A stretch of 64,000 bases of DNA, taken from NCBI RefSeq assembly GCF_030269445.1, contig NZ_BSTJ01000005.1:496001-560000 (forward strand). The letters run 5' to 3'. The notes below the pieces were generated by a model, which was given only the letters and a program-made list of their open reading frames with translations, made no database searches and was not told the origin of the DNA. Below are positions 35,746 to 44,494 of this stretch, in pieces. The DNA is from Actinoallomurus iriomotensis. Lineage in GTDB: Bacteria; Actinomycetota; Actinomycetes; Streptosporangiales; Streptosporangiaceae. How positions within the stretch are numbered: the first letter of the stretch is position 1; every line of letters begins with the position of its first letter. The position numbers and the translations under genes are program-made.

Positions 35746-35987
35746 CGAGTCCGCCGGGAGTCCCCGTCGGCACTCTCGAAGATGCGGCGCGCCCAGTCGG
35801 TCGCCTCGTCGTCGAACGGTCCCCAGCGGCTCTCCACGGCGGCGACGAGCCGGTCGCGCGCCGCGCGGTCGCGTACGGCTTCGGAGACGTAGGCCGAGAC
35901 GCTCGGCGCGGCTCCGGACGCGACGGCGGCGCGGGCGCTCTCCAGCACCTCCGCGGGCACCGTGACCGTGATCTTCTCCGTGGCCAT
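35742..35987 (-). CDS. antitoxin of PIN module
   Basis: 81 residues. MATEKITVTVPAEVLESARAAVASGAAPSVSAYVSEAVRDRAARDRLVAAVESRWG resembles a ribbon-helix-helix antitoxin (ITVTVP strand then two helices), with an acidic C-terminal tail that would wrap the toxin. ATG 35987 is chosen; a 9-codon extension to 36014 is not conserved-looking. Probably autoregulates the operon. Confidence 0.75.
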   Translation of the reverse strand: MATEKITVTVPAEVLESARAAVASGAAPSVSAYVSEAVRDRAARDRLVAAVESRWGPFDDEATDWARRIFESADGDSRRTR

Positions 35988-36051
35988 GGACCCATGGTAT
36001 GGCCAAAGCCGCAAGAAAGTATGGCTTCGCTGGTGAATACGGTTCCGCGCG

Positions 36052-36864
36052 TCAGAGACAGGGGCCGTCAGGCGTGAGCTCGGACTGCCGGAGCACCCGG
36101 TTCTCCCGGCGCCACAGCAGCCGGATCTCCTCTCGCAGCGCCGGATCGCTGCGGACCCGCGCGGCGAACTCCGCGGAGTCGCGGGTGCCGGCGAGCCGGC
36201 CGAGCCCGGGCAGGTCGGCGAGCAGCACCGTCAGCAGCGCGGCCTGCGAGGTCAGGCGGAACGGCCGGCCCTCGCGGTCGGTGAGGCAGCCGTGGCGCCC
36301 GGCGTACAGGCCGCAGCCGACCGGCACGCCGTCCAGGGACACGCGCACGGCGGCCGGTGTGCGGAGGCGGTGGTAGTTCGGCTCGGTCGCGTCCACGACG
36401 GCGAGCTGGTCGTCGTCGAGCCACAGGACGATGAGCCGCGCGGTGGCGCCCGGCACGAGCACTGGGGCCGCCGGGACGTATCCGGGCCGGCTCACGTGTG
36501 CGGACACGCCGGGCACGAGACCGGTCACCTCGGCGTACGTCATCGGCACCAGGATCGGCGCCCGTCCCGCGAGCTTGCGGTGCACCTGGGCGGGCGAGCC
36601 GTTGGACCCGACCGCCAGGACGGGGTGCCGGTCCGCGAACCGTGACCCGCCCGCGTCGCGGAGCGCGTCGTCGAGGGTCTCCCCACCGGGGAGGCGCCGG
36701 CTTCCCGGCGGCGCCCCGGGTTCCTCCCGCAGCGCGAGGAAGCGGTCGCCGGCCAGCAGCCCGGACTCCGCCGGCGGCCGTCCCGGGTAGACCAGCGGGT
36801 CGCCGATGGGGTCACGCGCCAGGCCGAGCGCGCCGAGGCTCCCTGCGGGGCCCGGTTCAGCCAC
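36052..36864 (-). CDS. hypothetical protein, possibly gamma-glutamylcyclotransferase-like
   Basis: 270 residues, no family recognised with certainty. The segment HPVLAVGSNGSPAQVHRKLAG resembles the phosphate-like YGSNM loop of gamma-glutamylcyclotransferase-fold proteins, and AVVDATEPNYHRLRT could be part of the same fold. GTG 36864 overlaps the PP2C stop by 8 bases, so the two are co-translated. The partnership with a phosphatase-like protein suggests a shared role that the sequence does not reveal. Confidence 0.5.
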   Translation of the reverse strand: MAEPGPAGSLGALGLARDPIGDPLVYPGRPPAESGLLAGDRFLALREEPGAPPGSRRLPGGETLDDALRDAGGSRFADRHPVLAVGSNGSPAQVHRKLAGRAPILVPMTYAEVTGLVPGVSAHVSRPGYVPAAPVLVPGATARLIVLWLDDDQLAVVDATEPNYHRLRTPAAVRVSLDGVPVGCGLYAGRHGCLTDREGRPFRLTSQAALLTVLLADLPGLGRLAGTRDSAEFAARVRSDPALREEIRLLWRRENRVLRQSELTPDGPCL

Positions 36865-37633
36865 GCGTCACGACCACGGCGGTGGCGTCGTCGTGCGGTT
36901 TGCCACGCGTGGCCGGCGCGGCGAGCTCGGCCGCCCGTACGAGGTCGATCACCCGGCCGGGTCCGGCGCTCCGCAGCTCCCGCAGCAGGTCGGGCCACGT
37001 GCCGCCGAAGCGTTCGACCAGCCGCGTGACGCCGTCACTGAGCAGCGCGAACATCTCGACCTCCGCCCAGGGGAACGTCGCGGTGACCGCCTCGTACGCG
37101 GCGGCGCGGCTGGTACTGGCCACCCAGAAGCCGCCCGGCCGGTTGCGGTGGGTCCGGACGGTCTCCAGCGTGTACGGCGGGCCGCCCGGGAGCCGGGTGA
37201 GACGGTCGTCCTCCACGACGACGACCGAGCCGTCCGTGCGCCGCACGACGACGGGCGAGTCGGCGAGCACGAGGCACTCCAGCTCGCCGCGGTCCCAGCG
37301 GGCGATCGCGACCGTCGAGGAGGGGCTGTCGGGGTTGGCCAGGTCGCAGGTGTCACCGTGCGCGGCGCAGACGTCCTTGATCGCGTCGGCCAGGACGTCG
37401 GGGAGGCCGCCGTCGGACCCGGCCGCCAGCCGGGCGCTCAGCGCCGCCGCGAGCCGGTGCACCAGCCAGGCGACGTCGTGCGCGCAGCCGCTGTCGACGC
37501 CGGCGGGCGCGGTGGCGCCGTCGAGCACGACCGCCCAGCCCGGACCGGCCACCACGTAGTCCTCGTTGACGGCGCCGGGTGCGGGCCGCGTCGCGTAGCC
37601 CACCTGGGCCGGCGTCTCACCGGGAGCGCTCAC
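36857..37633 (-). CDS. PP2C-like protein phosphatase
   Basis: 258 residues with the order of PP2C metal-binding motifs: NEDYVV near the N-terminus, VLDGATAP (metal Asp), SSTVAIARW, FALLSDGVTRLVERF (metal Asp) and HDDATAVVV at the end. The first motif reads NEDY rather than the more common DR/NED, and the DGAT loop is intact. GTG 37633 is chosen because the protein begins MSAPGETPAQVGYATRPAPGAVNEDYV. The GGAGGG site and GTG are buried in a perfect 12-bp hairpin, so translation may be conditionally blocked. Confidence 0.82.
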   Translation of the reverse strand: MSAPGETPAQVGYATRPAPGAVNEDYVVAGPGWAVVLDGATAPAGVDSGCAHDVAWLVHRLAAALSARLAAGSDGGLPDVLADAIKDVCAAHGDTCDLANPDSPSSTVAIARWDRGELECLVLADSPVVVRRTDGSVVVVEDDRLTRLPGGPPYTLETVRTHRNRPGGFWVASTSRAAAYEAVTATFPWAEVEMFALLSDGVTRLVERFGGTWPDLLRELRSAGPGRVIDLVRAAELAAPATRGKPHDDATAVVVTRG

Positions 37634-37664
37634 GAGCCCTCCATCGCCGGAAGGAGGGCTCGTG
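37631..37664 (-). promoter_or_regulatory. perfect hairpin sequestering SD and GTG start of the PP2C-like gene
   Basis: In the transcript (minus strand) the arm CACGAGCCCTCC pairs perfectly with GGAGGGCTCGTG across a 10-base loop. The second arm contains the Shine-Dalgarno GGAGGG and ends in the GTG start codon itself. Such a 12-bp GC-rich stem should hide the start from ribosomes unless melted or bound. It could be an RNA switch, or simply an inherited inverted repeat. Confidence 0.6.
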
Positions 37665-37777
37665 CGCGTGTGGTCGTCGATTCGCTCATGTCGTCCGCGA
37701 TCGTAGCGAGGGCCGGCGGATGACCTGGGGGCGGTCCGGAGACGCGCGACTCACCGACTGTCGACCTTACGGGCGAA

Positions 37778-38851
37778 ATGACAGGGAATATGACAAAGTT
37801 CGACCGGCGGTTAACTTTCCCAGACAGGTCCGTGGCTTCGGTGATTCTGGCTTCCTCGCGCCGGTTCCGGTGCTGGTGCACGGTGTGGAGCGCACTCGCG
37901 GTGACCGCCACGGCGGTGTGCCTCTGGGCGGCGTTCCTCGCCTACTCCCCCGCGATGGTGATGGCGGTCACGACGGGCGCCGCGCTGGCCGTCTACCCGG
38001 CCGTCCTGGCGCGCAGCCGGTTGTCCCTCACCGCCGCGGACCTGCAGGCGCGCTGGCCGCACAGCACGGCCGGCCCGCCGATCCCGTGGGCGGAGATGAC
38101 CGGCGTCGAGCTCCGCCGGGGGCTCCTGCTGGAGAAGGTGCAGGTCATCACCGACCGGCCACGGGTGTTGTTCGCGCCCGCGCGGTTCCGGTACCGCGCC
38201 GATCCGGTCTTCGACGCGGCCGTGGCCGAGCTGTCCCGGCGCAGCGGCCGACCCGTGGGCGCCGCGCGTCCGCGGCTGGGCGCCGTCGCCGCCGGCGGTG
38301 CCGTGTGGGTCGCGTGCCTCGTGCTGCTGACCGCGATGGAGGCGCCTTGGAACGATCCGTCGTGGCCGTGGCGTCACGAGGCGGGGCGGCTGCCCGGCCT
38401 CTGCTCCATGTTCGCCTCGACCGCCCGGGTGCTGCTGCCGCCCGGCGACCGTACGCCCGACGCCGACCTGCTCCTGCTCGGCTCCGTCGCCCGGCAGGAG
38501 GGCTGCACCTGGAGAAGCGGCGTGGTCGGGACCTTCTCGGTCGGCCTGGGGCTGACCCACAAGGGCCCGTTCAGGAGCGCCGGCGCGACGGCGCATGACG
38601 GCTTCCGCCGTACGGTGGCCGGGGCCCGTCGCCCGGACCGGCACGCCACGCCGGTGAGCGGTCTCGCCGACGAGGCACGGGAGATCATCGACGGCACCGG
38701 CGGGATCGGCCTGACCACGGTCGACCTGATCGCCCGCCGGGCCAACGTGATCGTCACCGTCCGCCTCATCTCCACCGCCCCCGCGCCGGACGCCGCGCGT
38801 GCGGTCGAACGCGCCGCCCGCACCGCTCTGGCGAATGTCAGGTTCGGCTGA
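37778..38851 (+). CDS. hypothetical membrane protein, PH-like region
   Basis: 357 residues, family not recognised. Two N-terminal membrane segments (about 35-55 and 58-78), then a soluble part that reads like a bacterial PH domain (LSLTAADLQARW..IPWAEMTGVELRRGLLLEKVQVITDRPRVLFAPARF), a further helix (about 163-182, AVWVACLVLLTAM) and a C-terminal soluble domain (ARRANVIVTVRLISTAPAPDAARAVERAARTALANV). ATG 37778 is used; ATG 37790 is an alternative. Function unknown. Confidence 0.55.
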   Translation: MTGNMTKFDRRLTFPDRSVASVILASSRRFRCWCTVWSALAVTATAVCLWAAFLAYSPAMVMAVTTGAALAVYPAVLARSRLSLTAADLQARWPHSTAGPPIPWAEMTGVELRRGLLLEKVQVITDRPRVLFAPARFRYRADPVFDAAVAELSRRSGRPVGAARPRLGAVAAGGAVWVACLVLLTAMEAPWNDPSWPWRHEAGRLPGLCSMFASTARVLLPPGDRTPDADLLLLGSVARQEGCTWRSGVVGTFSVGLGLTHKGPFRSAGATAHDGFRRTVAGARRPDRHATPVSGLADEAREIIDGTGGIGLTTVDLIARRANVIVTVRLISTAPAPDAARAVERAARTALANVRFG

Positions 38852-38894
38852 CCCCGGCGGCGGCCACCGGAGTCCGTCTTCCGGAGAAAAGGGT

Positions 38895-38924
38895 TTGCCG
38901 GCAGGCTCCGGACGACTGTAGGAC
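38895..38924 (+). promoter_or_regulatory. possible promoter for leader ORF and GNAT gene
   Basis: TTGCCG (38895-38900) and TAGGAC (38919-38924) with 18-bp spacing fit a housekeeping actinobacterial promoter. A small hairpin GGCCTC/GAGGCC (38934-38949) lies in the predicted 5' leader. Confidence 0.45.
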
Positions 38925-38976
38925 TGGCGTCCCGGCCTCACGCGAGGCCTGTGACGTACGAGAGGAGGGCAGGCCG

Positions 38977-39030
38977 ATGCATCCCATGATCACCGCGCTC
39001 CGCCCCTCCCGGGACGTGGACCACCACTGA
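38977..39030 (+). CDS. 17-residue leader peptide candidate
   Basis: ATG 38977 begins MHPMITALRPSRDVDHH and stops at 39030. GAGGAGGG lies 8 bases before it, a better ribosome site than that of the following gene. It ends 40 bases before the TTG of the acetyltransferase gene. The terminal Asp-His-His could make translation sensitive to histidine supply, but no attenuator structure was proven. Confidence 0.4.
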   Translation: MHPMITALRPSRDVDHH

Positions 39031-39070
39031 TCCCGGCACGGACGGGCGCACGCCTCCACCGGAGAGTGCC

Positions 39071-40015
39071 TTGACCGTAGAACGGAACGACCTGACCCTC
39101 CGCCCGCTCAGCGGGCCCGACGAACTCCCGCTCTTCACCCGGCTCCCGTACCAGACGAACGACAAGCTCGCGGCCGACCTCGCCGAGGGGCGACGCCGCC
39201 CCTCGTGGATGTGGATGGCCCTGCGCGGCGACCGTCTCATCGCGCGGGCCGCCTGGTGGAGCCGGCCGCACCAGGACACGCCGCTCCTCCTCGACGTCTT
39301 CGACCTCGATGACGACGCGCCGGACCGGCTCGACGCCGGCGCCCGTCTGCTGAGGACGGCGATGGCCGAGGTCGTCCCGCCGGGCGCCCCGATCCCGGAG
39401 TACATCCGCTTCGTCCCGCCGGACTGGCGCGAGTCGCCCGGTCCGCGCCGGGCCGCCGAAGAACGCAGGTCCGTCGCCGAGGGCCTGGGCGCCCGGCCGC
39501 TCGTCGAACGCCTGCGGATGGAATGGCGACGCGGTGGCCCCGTCCCCGAGCCGGGCGGGCGGCTCGCCTTCCGCCCCGTCGGCGACACCGAGGAGCTCAT
39601 CGGCCTGATGACCGAGGTGCTGGACGGCACGCTCGACGCCCACGGCCGAGCCGACCTGACCCGCATGCCGGCCCGCGCGGCGGCCGAGGCGCACTACGAG
39701 GACGAACTGGCCCGCTATCGGAGCCCGCGGGAGTGGTGGCGGATCGCGACGCTGCCGGACGGCGATCCGGTGGGGTTCGTCGTCCCCGCGCACAACGGAT
39801 ACAACCCGGTCATCGCTTACATCGGTGTACGCCCCGCGCATCGCGGTCGAGGGTACGTCGACGAGATCCTCGGGGAGGGCACCCGGGTCCTGGCCGCGCA
39901 GGGCGTGGACCGGATCCGGGCGTCGACGGATGTGGGGAACACACCCATGGCGAAGGCGTTCGCTCGCGCCGGCTACCCCGCGTTCGAGCACCAGCTCGAC
40001 ATGACGTGGAGTTAG
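39071..40015 (+). CDS. GNAT family N-acetyltransferase, two-domain
   Basis: 314 residues. The C-terminal half carries the acetyl-CoA motif VIAYIGVRPAHRGRGYVDEILGEGTRVLAAQG and the STDVGNTPMAKAFARAGYPAFEH end typical of GNAT proteins; the N-terminal half (LTLRPLSGPDELPLF) looks like a degenerate second GNAT domain. The TTG at 39071 with GGAG upstream is the start. Substrate unknown. Confidence 0.82.
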   Translation: MTVERNDLTLRPLSGPDELPLFTRLPYQTNDKLAADLAEGRRRPSWMWMALRGDRLIARAAWWSRPHQDTPLLLDVFDLDDDAPDRLDAGARLLRTAMAEVVPPGAPIPEYIRFVPPDWRESPGPRRAAEERRSVAEGLGARPLVERLRMEWRRGGPVPEPGGRLAFRPVGDTEELIGLMTEVLDGTLDAHGRADLTRMPARAAAEAHYEDELARYRSPREWWRIATLPDGDPVGFVVPAHNGYNPVIAYIGVRPAHRGRGYVDEILGEGTRVLAAQGVDRIRASTDVGNTPMAKAFARAGYPAFEHQLDMTWS

Positions 40016-40027
40016 CGCCCATCGTGC

Positions 40028-40062
40028 CTGCCGCGGATGCGCGGTCCGCGCATCCGCGGCAG
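40028..40062. terminator. 17-bp perfect terminator hairpin
   Basis: CTGCCGCGGATGCGCGG (40028-40044) pairs perfectly with 40046-40062 around a single central base. It lies between convergent stops at 40015 and 40079. Confidence 0.83.
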
Positions 40063-40078
40063 GGCGCCGGGGCCCGGG

Positions 40079-41173
40079 TCAGAGGGCGGCCTTGGCGATC
40101 TTGTCGACGTAGTCCTCCGTGAACCAGAGGTTGTCGTCCTGGGCGACGGTGATGTCGAACGGCCCGGCCAGCGTGTTGGGCAGGGCGTACTCGTTGACGG
40201 TGCCGGATGTGGTGCTGCTCGCGAGATTGCCGGCGACCTGTTCGACGAACCAGAGGTTGTCGTCCGGGCCGGTGGTGATGCCCCAGGGGAAACTGTTGGG
40301 GTCCGACAGCGGGTATTCGGTGAAGGTTCCGCTGGTGGTGACGGACCCGATCTTTCCGGCTCCGTCGGTGTACCAGAGCTTGCCGTCGGGGCCGGCCGTG
40401 ATCCCGATGGGCATGGCTCCGCTGCTGGGCACGGTGTATTCGGTCACGGACCCCGACGTCGTGACCTTGGCGACGCCGCCGGTGAGCGCCTCGGTGAACC
40501 AGAGGTCGCCGTCCGGGCCGGTGGTGATGCGCATGGGGTAGGCGCCCGACGACGGCACGGTGTACTCGGTGATCGTCCCGGAGGTCGTGATCTTGCCGAC
40601 GTCGTTGCCGGTGAGGTCGGTGAACCACAGGTTGCCGTCGGGGCCGGCGGTGATGTCCCAGGGATAGGCGCCCGCGCCCGGGAGGGCGTACTCGGTGAAG
40701 GCGCCGGTGCCGGTGATCCGGCCGATCTTGCCCGCGTTGGCCTCGGTGAACCACACGGCGCCGTCGGGTCCGGTGGTCAGGTGGGCGGGCTGGGAGTCGG
40801 CGGTGGGTACGGAGTACTCGGTGAACACTCCGGCCAGGGTGACACGCCCGATCTTGTTGGCGTAGTTCTCGGCGAACCACAGGTCGCCTTCGGGGCCGAG
40901 CGTGATGCCGACGGGTGACGACGGGCTGGTGGGGATGGACAGCTCGCTGATCGTCGGGGTTCGCCTCATCCGGGCCGCCGGTGCGGCGGACGGGAAGTGG
41001 CAGCGGATGGCGCGGTGACGCGGCGTCCGTTTGAGGCTGAGGCACAGCTTCACCCACGGACGCGTCCGGTCGGGATGCGGTTCGGTGGACGCCGCGCACA
41101 CGGACGCGTTCACCGCGAGGACGAGCGCGGTGAACGCGCATAGGAATCGAAATGACGTGAATCTGTGACGCAT
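40079..41173 (-). CDS. secreted streptogramin-lyase-like beta-propeller
   Basis: 364 residues. Signal peptide about 1-28 (MRHRFTSFRFLCAFTALVLAVNASVCAAS). Then seven repeats of about 42 residues with the consensus GITxGPDGxLWFTExxxxKIGxITTSGxxTEYxxP, the pattern of virginiamycin B lyase (Vgb)-like NHL propellers. Most such proteins are not lyases; the family motif is shared by many sugar- or cell-wall-associated propellers. The ATG at 41173 is chosen because it places the signal peptide at the start; a frame to 41344 extends without a signal. Confidence 0.82.
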   Translation of the reverse strand: MRHRFTSFRFLCAFTALVLAVNASVCAASTEPHPDRTRPWVKLCLSLKRTPRHRAIRCHFPSAAPAARMRRTPTISELSIPTSPSSPVGITLGPEGDLWFAENYANKIGRVTLAGVFTEYSVPTADSQPAHLTTGPDGAVWFTEANAGKIGRITGTGAFTEYALPGAGAYPWDITAGPDGNLWFTDLTGNDVGKITTSGTITEYTVPSSGAYPMRITTGPDGDLWFTEALTGGVAKVTTSGSVTEYTVPSSGAMPIGITAGPDGKLWYTDGAGKIGSVTTSGTFTEYPLSDPNSFPWGITTGPDDNLWFVEQVAGNLASSTTSGTVNEYALPNTLAGPFDITVAQDDNLWFTEDYVDKIAKAAL

Positions 41174-41403
41174 GACGTCCCTTCCACCGAAGAATGAAGT
41201 GAGCAGACGGGCGGCCAGGCGACATTTCGGGGCTTGAAGGTCGAGATCGCCGGATTTCCCTGTTGGTCCCGGCGTGACGCTTGGCGGCCGTTCCCGGACA
41301 CCATCGCGAGTACGCTTCAGGGCCGGCGGTCCAGACATCTCCAACAGCGCGGGAAGATATGCTCGCGGCCGGTTATCGGTCCGTCAATTATCACGACTCA
41401 TTT

Positions 41404-42372
41404 TCAGGCGACGGCGTGGGTGATGGTGCCGGTGTAGGTGCCGGCGACGGCCGAGCCCGGGACCGTGACGACCAGCGTCGGGGCCCAACTGGTGGAGGTG
41501 ACCCCCGCCGCCTTCCCGGCGGTGAAGGCGGTCACCGTTCCCGACAGGGAGACGCGCTGGGCCGCGGTGGGCTCGCCGGCGGTGCGGGTGCCGGCGCCGG
41601 AGAAGGCGGTGACCGGGCCGGACCAGTAGGCCACGGCGCTCTTGGCGATCGTCTCGGCGGAGGTGCCCCTGCCGGTGGTGAAGTTGGTGGCCGAGACCGT
41701 CGCCGTCCAGCCGGCGACGCCGGGGCGGCCGTCGCTCACGGTCACCGTGCCCATCGACGCGCTGATCGTGCCGCCCAGGGGGCCGCTGCCCAGATTGGCG
41801 GTGTCGGGCACGGTGATCGTCAGCACGGACGCCCGTGCCGCGGTCATCGGCCGGCGAGACGCCCGGGCGTCGCCGGCCGCACACGATGAGCGGACCGTCC
41901 GCGACCCGCGTCGCTCACCGCGTGGGACGGCGACGAACGCGGCAGGCCGGACGCGGTCCCCGGGATCGACCGGCGACCCGCGACGGGCGCGTCGTGGCCG
42001 CCCGCTCAAGATCGCGCGCCCGTTCCGGCCCGCTGAGGCGGCAGGGGTGACTCCCCTGTCGCGCGTGGCGTCTTCCGAAGGGGACGGGTCCGGCCGCTTC
42101 CGCGTGGTGGGCTCATCCGCCGGATCCGGCGATGGGGAAGCGAGCAGCGAGGGCACCGGGAGACCGGGCGAAGCCGGGGCCGTCGCCCGGCCCGGTCTCA
42201 TCGGACCGGCGGACGCGGCGTGCCGCGGTGCGTCCGGCGGGCACGAGACGCTCACCGGGGACATTCGCCATGGTGCGTGGCCGCCGGGTGTGGCCCGAGC
42301 CGCCGGAGTGCCCGACGTGACGGCAAGAGCGACCACCGCCAGCACCAGGCCGGCCCGGTCGCACTGGCTCAT
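41404..42372 (-). CDS. secreted WxL-like domain protein
   Basis: 322 residues. Signal peptide about 1-28 (MSQCDRAGLVLAVVALAVTSGTPAARA). A long Pro/Ser/Arg-rich low-complexity region (about 30-180) follows, then a C-terminal domain with LTITVPDTANLGSGPLGGTISASMGTVTVSDGRPGVAGWTATVSATNFTTG and YWSGPVTAFSGAGT, ending in VAGTYTGTITHAVA. This domain is homologous to the product of the gene at 42820. ATG 42372 is used; GTG 42381 is possible. Localisation: cell surface or secreted. Confidence 0.65.
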   Translation of the reverse strand: MSQCDRAGLVLAVVALAVTSGTPAARATPGGHAPWRMSPVSVSCPPDAPRHAASAGPMRPGRATAPASPGLPVPSLLASPSPDPADEPTTRKRPDPSPSEDATRDRGVTPAASAGRNGRAILSGRPRRARRGSPVDPGDRVRPAAFVAVPRGERRGSRTVRSSCAAGDARASRRPMTAARASVLTITVPDTANLGSGPLGGTISASMGTVTVSDGRPGVAGWTATVSATNFTTGRGTSAETIAKSAVAYWSGPVTAFSGAGTRTAGEPTAAQRVSLSGTVTAFTAGKAAGVTSTSWAPTLVVTVPGSAVAGTYTGTITHAVA

Positions 42373-42819
42373 CAGCTTCACCGATCCGTCTCCTGACCGT
42401 CGCGTCGGCCGTCTCACAGGCCGGTACAGCGTAGATCTCCGGATCGGGCCATGCCAGCCGGCCACACCTCCCGGCGGTAAATCGCGAACAAAGACATCAT
42501 CGGGCACGGAACCCGCATCATTCACGGCGGGCTCCCGAGCCGGTTCGGACGGCATTCCGGATTGGTCCGGTGCTGAATTATCCGGAAATCAATCCTGTTC
42601 CATCAACTGGGCAACCCCGCCATTCCGGCGGGACACATCATCATTCGCATCCGCCGCCGATCGGCGCACTTCGGTATTCCTCACCGACCAAGCAGTGATC
42701 AAGCAGCGGGCAAAACTGACCGGCCGGTGTCACGGACGGTTTCGGCGCGATGATCGCTGAGCAAGATCTGATCGCCTGCATCAGCCCGACGTCATGGGGC
42801 GGGGCGTGCATCGAAGGGA
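42373..42819. other. 447-bp divergent spacer
   Basis: Between two divergent WxL-like genes. No gene seen. The middle (about 42480-42740) is somewhat AT-richer (TATCCGGAAATCAATCC, TTCATTCGC-like words) and should hold both promoters. No clear operator palindrome was found. Confidence 0.5.
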
Positions 42820-43413
42820 ATGGCCACGTTGTCCGGAACACGCCGTCTCGGCACCGCCCTAGCGGGCGTTGCCGCCATCACCTCCGCCGTGCTGGTAGCA
42901 CCGGCCTCACACGCGCGGGCCGGTACCTGCCCCGCCTCGACCACCTGCCCGACCACGGTGACGTTCGCGGTGACGGCACCGGACTCGTTGACGATCACCG
43001 TGCCCGATGGGCCGGTCAACCTCGGCGGTAACACGCCCGGTAACCAGATCACCGGGCAGCTCGGCCTGGTCACGGTCTCCGACCAGCGTGCCTCGCTGAC
43101 GGCCACCTGGACCTCCACGGTGTCGGCGAGCAACTTCACCACCGGCGGCGGTACCGGCGCCGAGACCATCCCCAGCAGCAGCGTGCAGTACTGGTCCGGC
43201 CCGGCCACCGCCACCACCGGCACCGGCACGTTCGTTCCCGGACAGGCCAACGCCGCGGCGGCCGTCACGCTGGATCAGCCCCGGACCGCGTTCAGCAAGA
43301 CCACCGGGTCCGGCGACAACTCCGCCACCTGGAACCCCACGCTGATCGTCAACGTTCCCACGCAGGCGGTGGCCGGCACCTACACCGGCACGGTCAGCCA
43401 CCAAGTTGCCTGA
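42820..43413 (+). CDS. secreted WxL-like domain protein
   Basis: 197 residues. Signal peptide about 1-34 (RLGTALAGVAAITSAVLVAPASHARAG). The mature domain holds LTITVPDGPVNLGGNTPGNQITGQLGLVTVSDQRASLTATWTSTVSASNFTTGGGTGAETI, the same layout as the gene at 41404. The AxWxxxVSASxF stretch and small beta-rich size recall Gram-positive WxL surface domains. The stop overlaps the next gene by 8 bases. ATG 42820 is chosen. Confidence 0.65.
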   Translation: MATLSGTRRLGTALAGVAAITSAVLVAPASHARAGTCPASTTCPTTVTFAVTAPDSLTITVPDGPVNLGGNTPGNQITGQLGLVTVSDQRASLTATWTSTVSASNFTTGGGTGAETIPSSSVQYWSGPATATTGTGTFVPGQANAAAAVTLDQPRTAFSKTTGSGDNSATWNPTLIVNVPTQAVAGTYTGTVSHQVA

Positions 43414-44437
43414 TACGCCCGCACCGTGGCGCGCTCGCGCGGTCGCCGCCATGCTGACCGCGTACGCCTGGACCGGGCCGGCTCCGGTCCAGGCGCGAGC
43501 CGACGCCGCGCCGCCCCCGGACGTCCCGAACTCCATCGCGATCGGTCTGACGGGGATCCCGGCCAGCCGGCTGGACGACCCGCGCGCACGACTGTTCATC
43601 GATGACCATGTCAACCCCGGAACCACCTTCACCCGGAGCCTGCGCGTCTACAACACCTCGGACAGGCCCCAGCGCCTTCGGCTGTACGCCGGCGCCGCCA
43701 CGATCAGGAAGCACCGGTTCGGCTTCCCCCCGCCCGCCGCCCCCGGCAACGAGCTGACCTCCTGGATCCACCTCGACCACACCGCCCTCACCGTCCCGGC
43801 GCACGCCGGCGCGCCGCTGGCGGCCAGGTTCACCGTGCCGGCCTGGGCGCAGCCCGGCGAACGGTACGCCGTCATCTGGGCGCAGGTGTCCTCCGAGAAG
43901 GCCGGGCCCCACGGCAACGTCACCCTGGTCAACCAGGTCGGCACCCGCGTGTACCTGCACGTGGGGCCGGGCGCCGAACCACCCTCGGACTTCCAAGTCG
44001 GCCCGCTGCGGGCCCAGACCACTCCCGACGGTCACCGCACGCTGACCGCCACCGTCGCCAACACCGGCCAGCGCGCCATCGACCTGGAGGGCCGGCTGTG
44101 GCTGACCGGTCCCAGCAACCTCAGCGCCGGTCCCTTCACCATCACCCGTGGCACGACCCTGGCCCCCGGCGACCGCGGGCCCGTCACCGTTCCGCTGGGG
44201 CCCGACGTGCCGGACGGGCGCTGGAACTACCGCCTCACCCTCCGCAGCGGCCGCGTCACCCGCACCACGACCGGCACTCTTCTCCTCGCGGAGAGGCCGG
44301 GTGCCTCCGGGCGGCTCGCCTCGCTCACCCGCCTGTCCACGATGCCGCTCACTCTCGTCCTCGCCGGCATCGTCTCGGCCGCGCTGCTGGTGCTCATGCT
44401 CGCCGTCCGCCGACGCCGGGCCCGACGGAGCCCGTGA
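43406..44437 (+). CDS. DUF916-like WxL-interacting membrane protein
   Basis: 343 residues. Starts TTG 43406, overlapping the upstream stop by 8 bases. Signal-like segment to about residue 33, then a beta-rich extracellular part (DPRARLFIDDHVNPGTTFTRSLRVYNTSDRPQRLRLYAGAA, HGNVTLVNQVGTRVYLHV, TLTATVANTGQRAIDLEGRLWL). A single C-terminal helix (about 311-333, MPLTLVLAGIVSAALLVLMLAV) and the tail RRRRARRSP anchor it. This matches the WxLIP (DUF916) layout: peptidoglycan-binding domain, host-binding domain, TM. The adjacent WxL-like gene supports the reading. Confidence 0.68.
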   Translation: MPDTPAPWRARAVAAMLTAYAWTGPAPVQARADAAPPPDVPNSIAIGLTGIPASRLDDPRARLFIDDHVNPGTTFTRSLRVYNTSDRPQRLRLYAGAATIRKHRFGFPPPAAPGNELTSWIHLDHTALTVPAHAGAPLAARFTVPAWAQPGERYAVIWAQVSSEKAGPHGNVTLVNQVGTRVYLHVGPGAEPPSDFQVGPLRAQTTPDGHRTLTATVANTGQRAIDLEGRLWLTGPSNLSAGPFTITRGTTLAPGDRGPVTVPLGPDVPDGRWNYRLTLRSGRVTRTTTGTLLLAERPGASGRLASLTRLSTMPLTLVLAGIVSAALLVLMLAVRRRRARRSP

Positions 44438-44494
44438 GGCCGAAGCCGCGAGGACGAGGCCGCGGAGGACACGGCCACGACGGATAATCCGGGT

